This document shows, piece by piece, positions 6,822 through 8,939 of a stretch of DNA of 8,939 nucleotides. Below the pieces are notes generated by a model. That model was not told the origin of the DNA, did no database searches, and was given only the letters and a program-made list of their open reading frames with translations. Origin of the DNA: Bdellovibrio sp. (GTDB lineage: Bacteria > Bdellovibrionota > Bdellovibrionia > Bdellovibrionales > UBA1609); the NCBI GenBank assembly GCA_003694355.1, contig RFKI01000179.1, positions 1 through 8,939 on the forward strand. Reading direction: 5' to 3'. Made by a program: the position numbers and the translations under genes. How positions within the stretch are numbered: position 1 is the stretch's first letter; each line of letters begins with the position of its first letter.

Positions 6822-7889
6822 TTAAAAAGGTTGAAAGTCGGGTTGAAATCCTTTAGAAACAGAAGCCAAGCACACCCGATTTACATTTTTCTGCTTTAAT
6901 GTCTTTAATGCATCAGCAGCGGAGTTTATCAAACTTTCTGCCCCCTGACAAAGGCTAGGATACTCACTAAGACCTATAGCAACCTGAACTTTTATATCAT
7001 TTCCTTCAGGAAGTATCTTTTCAAAAGAAAGGTGCTCAATAATTCTTCGCAAACGCTCACATTTGATCGCTGCACTGTTCTTATCTGTGTGCGGCATTAC
7101 AAGGACTATCTCCCGGTAAGACACTTTGAAAAATAAATCGTTAATGCGGCTATTTTCTTTTAATAAATAAGCCAAAAAGCGAAAAAGAACTTTCTCTTCT
7201 TTTCTTGAACATTTCGGTGCGACTTTAAAGTACATATGAGCTAAAGATACAGGCTTGGATAAGCGCCTTGAACGAGAAATTTCTGCCGAAAGCCTATTAA
7301 ATAACTGCGAAGCCATCCAAAATCCTGTTTCTTCATCTTTTGTCAATAAATGATGTATTCTACTCTGCAAGGCTATCTTTTCACAGGCTTGCTGAAGCAA
7401 GAAAAAATAAGTTTGAAGAACAAGATCACTGAAACGCCCCTCTGCCACAGGAGGGTGCAACCCAACGTCCTGAAGGATCACAAAAACTCCTTGTATTTTA
7501 CTGTTAAATACAAATGGCAAAAGAAATACCTGCCGTCCTTTTAATTTTTGAACAAAACTTTTCCAAGAAACAGAAGCTCTCATTTTCTCAAACTCTTGCT
7601 CAGCACGCTTGGGATCCTCTTGCTCAAAAGGTAAAGTGAGTCCAACGAGGGAAGATTTCCATTGAAAAGAAGTGGCAGAGCTAAAGGCCATTTGTCCCTT
7701 TGGATGGACGCTCTTAAAATAAATGATTTCACTTTTTTCAGGAAGACGACGAAGGACCTCATTCATAAAGCTTTCTACAGCCTCTTCCACTCTTCCTTTT
7801 TTAAAAATTTGCTGACACCATAAACTAAAGAAAAGAAATTCACTAGAATTTTGTAAACAAAAATTTTCTTCACGACTTGGCGACTTCAC
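6822..7889 (-). CDS. GAF-like plus degenerate GGDEF domain protein with retained RxxD site; probable c-di-GMP receptor
   Basis: A soluble 355-residue protein with no signal peptide or membrane helix. Residues about 20-170 look like a GAF-type sensor (alternating strands and helices, with LPFVFNSKIQGVFVILQD near the end of the fold). Residues about 182-341 match a GGDEF domain: the entry motif DEETGFW, the segment EIVLVMPHTD followed by ERLRRIIE, then VQVAIGLSEYPS and the ending LINSAADALKTLKQKNVNRV. The active-site pentapeptide GGDEF is replaced by SYREI (codons 7107-7121), so cyclase activity is very unlikely. RIND (7137-7148), an RxxD inhibitory-site motif exactly five residues upstream, is kept. 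This resembles GAF-GGDEF receptors such as PelD; receptor function is inferred. GTG at 7889 is chosen for the strong GAGGGGG site 6 nt upstream. The frame stays open to a TTG at 7988 and an ATG at 7928, neither with a well-spaced ribosome site. It overlaps the kinase gene by 20 nt and precedes alr by 16 nt. Confidence 0.85.
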   Translation of the reverse strand: MKSPSREENFCLQNSSEFLFFSLWCQQIFKKGRVEEAVESFMNEVLRRLPEKSEIIYFKSVHPKGQMAFSSATSFQWKSSLVGLTLPFEQEDPKRAEQEFEKMRASVSWKSFVQKLKGRQVFLLPFVFNSKIQGVFVILQDVGLHPPVAEGRFSDLVLQTYFFLLQQACEKIALQSRIHHLLTKDEETGFWMASQLFNRLSAEISRSRRLSKPVSLAHMYFKVAPKCSRKEEKVLFRFLAYLLKENSRINDLFFKVSYREIVLVMPHTDKNSAAIKCERLRRIIEHLSFEKILPEGNDIKVQVAIGLSEYPSLCQGAESLINSAADALKTLKQKNVNRVCLASVSKGFQPDFQPF

Positions 7890-8939
7890 CACGCGCCCCC
7901 TCAATAGCACCTTCGCTGACCTCTTCATCTCCCGTTCTCTTATAATGATTGTCTTTTGATAGAGAATGAAGCTCAGCTTCCTTCTCAAAAGCCTTTACTT
8001 CTGGCAACCAAATTTCAACAAAGGTTCCTCCCTTAGCTTCAGAGAAAACTTTGATATGCCCTTTAAATTTACTAATAATTGATTGAGCTGCACTGAGTCC
8101 AAGCCCAGGATGACTTTCTTTTTCCTTTGTTGTATAAAATGGTTGGAAAACTTTCTCCCAACTTTGGGATTCAATTCCTGGACCCGAGTCTTGAATTTGC
8201 AAAACAATACCTGACTCTTTACAAAAGGATTTCACAAAAATTTCTCTTCTTGAAACCTGATCTAAAGCTTCTATGGCATTATCTATAATAAACTCTAAAG
8301 CCTGAATCATTTCAGCTTTATTCACATAGACAACCAAATCCTCTTTGACATCTTCCTGATATTTAATTTTTTGTTTTTTGAAAACACCTTCTTTCTTTAC
8401 AAAAACAGACTGTAACATCTCCTTAACAGAGGAGACCTCCATATTTCTAGGTGCCTTATCAAAATATTGACTCAAATGATCAAGAACCTTCCGACATTCT
8501 CTCGCATCCCGCTCAATAGACTCACAATGTGGCTTTAACGTAAAGTCTGTTAATTTAGATTGAATAATTTGTATCTGACCTAAAATTGATGTTAATGGAG
8601 CCTTTAAGGAAACTGTCAGACCTTGAGAAAAACGCGCTAACATAGAACGATACTTGGAAATGGAAAAATCAGCTTCTGGATACGAAACAGTCCCAACATT
8701 TTTTTTCTGTATACTCTCAATAGCTTCCAAAAGTGGTTCATCTTTTCGTATAGATAAAGGAAAACTTTCCAGATTTTGTTGCTTTGAGATCTTGAGAAAA
8801 GCCTCCCTCAAACAAGAAAACTTTTCTTGTAAAGAATAAATATTAAAAAACACGAACATTATCACCATGAGAGCCAATCCCACATAAACAAATATTACTT
8901 CTCCATAAATTTCTCCTCCAAGATTAGGTGGAAGAAAAA
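7870..8939 (-). CDS. Membrane histidine-kinase-like protein lacking the phospho-accepting His (5' end outside window)
   Basis: The frame is open to the right edge, so the N-terminus is missing; a GTG at 8883 is only an internal codon candidate, since it falls inside the hydrophobic segment. The visible 355 residues comprise: a membrane helix at about 12-34; a linker helix region to about 95; a DHp-like pair of helices at about 97-160; and a HATPase_c domain at about 165-312 with N-box IDNAIEAL, G1 QDSGPGIE, F-box FQPFYTTK and G2 GLGLSAAQSI, ending IWLPE. The first DHp helix reads LTVSLKAPLTSILG, where kinases of this type have AHE(I/L)xNPLTxILG; the His position is Val (codon 8611-8613). A 40-residue charged tail follows. 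ATP binding should persist but autophosphorylation at the normal site cannot. No response regulator gene is visible. It overlaps the next gene by 20 nt. It could be a pseudokinase or a sensor relying on another phospho-acceptor; the family call is firm, the mechanism inferred. Confidence 0.9.
   Translation of the reverse strand, partial: FLPPNLGGEIYGEVIFVYVGLALMVIMFVFFNIYSLQEKFSCLREAFLKISKQQNLESFPLSIRKDEPLLEAIESIQKKNVGTVSYPEADFSISKYRSMLARFSQGLTVSLKAPLTSILGQIQIIQSKLTDFTLKPHCESIERDARECRKVLDHLSQYFDKAPRNMEVSSVKEMLQSVFVKKEGVFKKQKIKYQEDVKEDLVVYVNKAEMIQALEFIIDNAIEALDQVSRREIFVKSFCKESGIVLQIQDSGPGIESQSWEKVFQPFYTTKEKESHPGLGLSAAQSIISKFKGHIKVFSEAKGGTFVEIWLPEVKAFEKEAELHSLSKDNHYKRTGDEEVSEGAIEGARGEVAKS
7896..7902 (-). 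promoter_or_regulatory. Ribosome binding site deciding the GTG start of the degenerate GGDEF gene
   Basis: GAGGGGG on the minus strand inside the end of the kinase gene, 6 nt before GTG at 7889-7887 and 3 nt before another GTG at 7892-7890. It favours 7889 over the ATG at 7928, whose only purine-rich stretch abuts the start codon. Confidence 0.6.

Noticed and set aside
7890..7988. N-terminal extension of the degenerate GGDEF protein (TTG at 7988 or ATG at 7928), or a frameshifted kinase-GGDEF fusion
   Set aside because: The alternative frame is open just after the kinase ATPase domain ends, which hints at a fusion. However, no well-spaced ribosome site precedes either start, no slippery sequence is visible, the kinase frame continues to its own TGA, and GAGGGGG lies 6 nt before GTG at 7889. 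Overlapping separate genes is simpler.
7580..8207. Additional minus-strand frames inside the GGDEF and kinase genes
   Set aside because: They lie in alternative frames of genes whose domain motifs are clear.
1..8939. CRISPR array, tRNA, rRNA, insertion sequence, integrase or attachment site
   Set aside because: No regularly spaced repeats, cloverleaf-like or rRNA-like sequence, transposase motifs or flanking repeats were seen; the window is almost entirely protein-coding.

Overview
The window is a densely packed, AT-rich bacterial segment in which every convincing gene lies on the minus strand, so it is read from high to low coordinates. An inner-membrane Mla/MCE lipid transporter implies a diderm (Gram-negative) cell. 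The long MCE protein with a C-terminal beta-rich extension, the MlaF Walker A of the GYSGTGKS type, and the mix of a GYF_2/TPR membrane protein with degenerate c-di-GMP and histidine-kinase modules suggest the Bdellovibrionota or another former deltaproteobacterial lineage. That placement is an inference from family resemblance, not a search result.

Layout in transcription order: (1) 8939-7870, the C-terminal part of a membrane histidine-kinase-like protein whose N-terminus lies outside the window; (2) 7889-6822, a GAF-like plus degenerate GGDEF protein overlapping gene 1 by about 20 nt; (3) 6805-5711, alanine racemase; (4) 5697-4852, MlaE-type permease; (5) 4848-4081, MlaF-type ATPase; (6) 4088-2709, MlaD-type MCE protein; then the largest gap, 90 nt, with a weak candidate promoter; (7) 2618-1092, bifunctional PurH; (8) 1073-1, an N-terminal fragment of a GYF_2-like/TM/TPR protein that runs off the left edge. 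Genes 1-6 are separated by 3-16 nt or overlap, so they look like one operon. Genes 7-8 form a second transcription unit or a read-through extension. No stretch above 300 nt lacks a gene.

How the genes may work together: alr supplies D-alanine for peptidoglycan, and the three Mla/MCE proteins form an ABC-type phospholipid transport complex at the inner membrane, so the core of the cluster is envelope biogenesis. The two genes at its head are signalling proteins that both appear to have lost their catalytic signature. The kinase has Val where the phospho-accepting His is expected, yet keeps its N, G1, F and G2 ATP-binding boxes. The GGDEF domain has SYREI in place of GGDEF but keeps an RxxD inhibitory-site motif five residues upstream. 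This suggests a non-canonical regulatory pair (ATP-driven conformational switch plus c-di-GMP receptor) tied to envelope genes, and it is the most interesting hypothesis in the window. The MCE protein's C-terminal region, which looks like beta-barrel strands and could reach the outer membrane, is the second.
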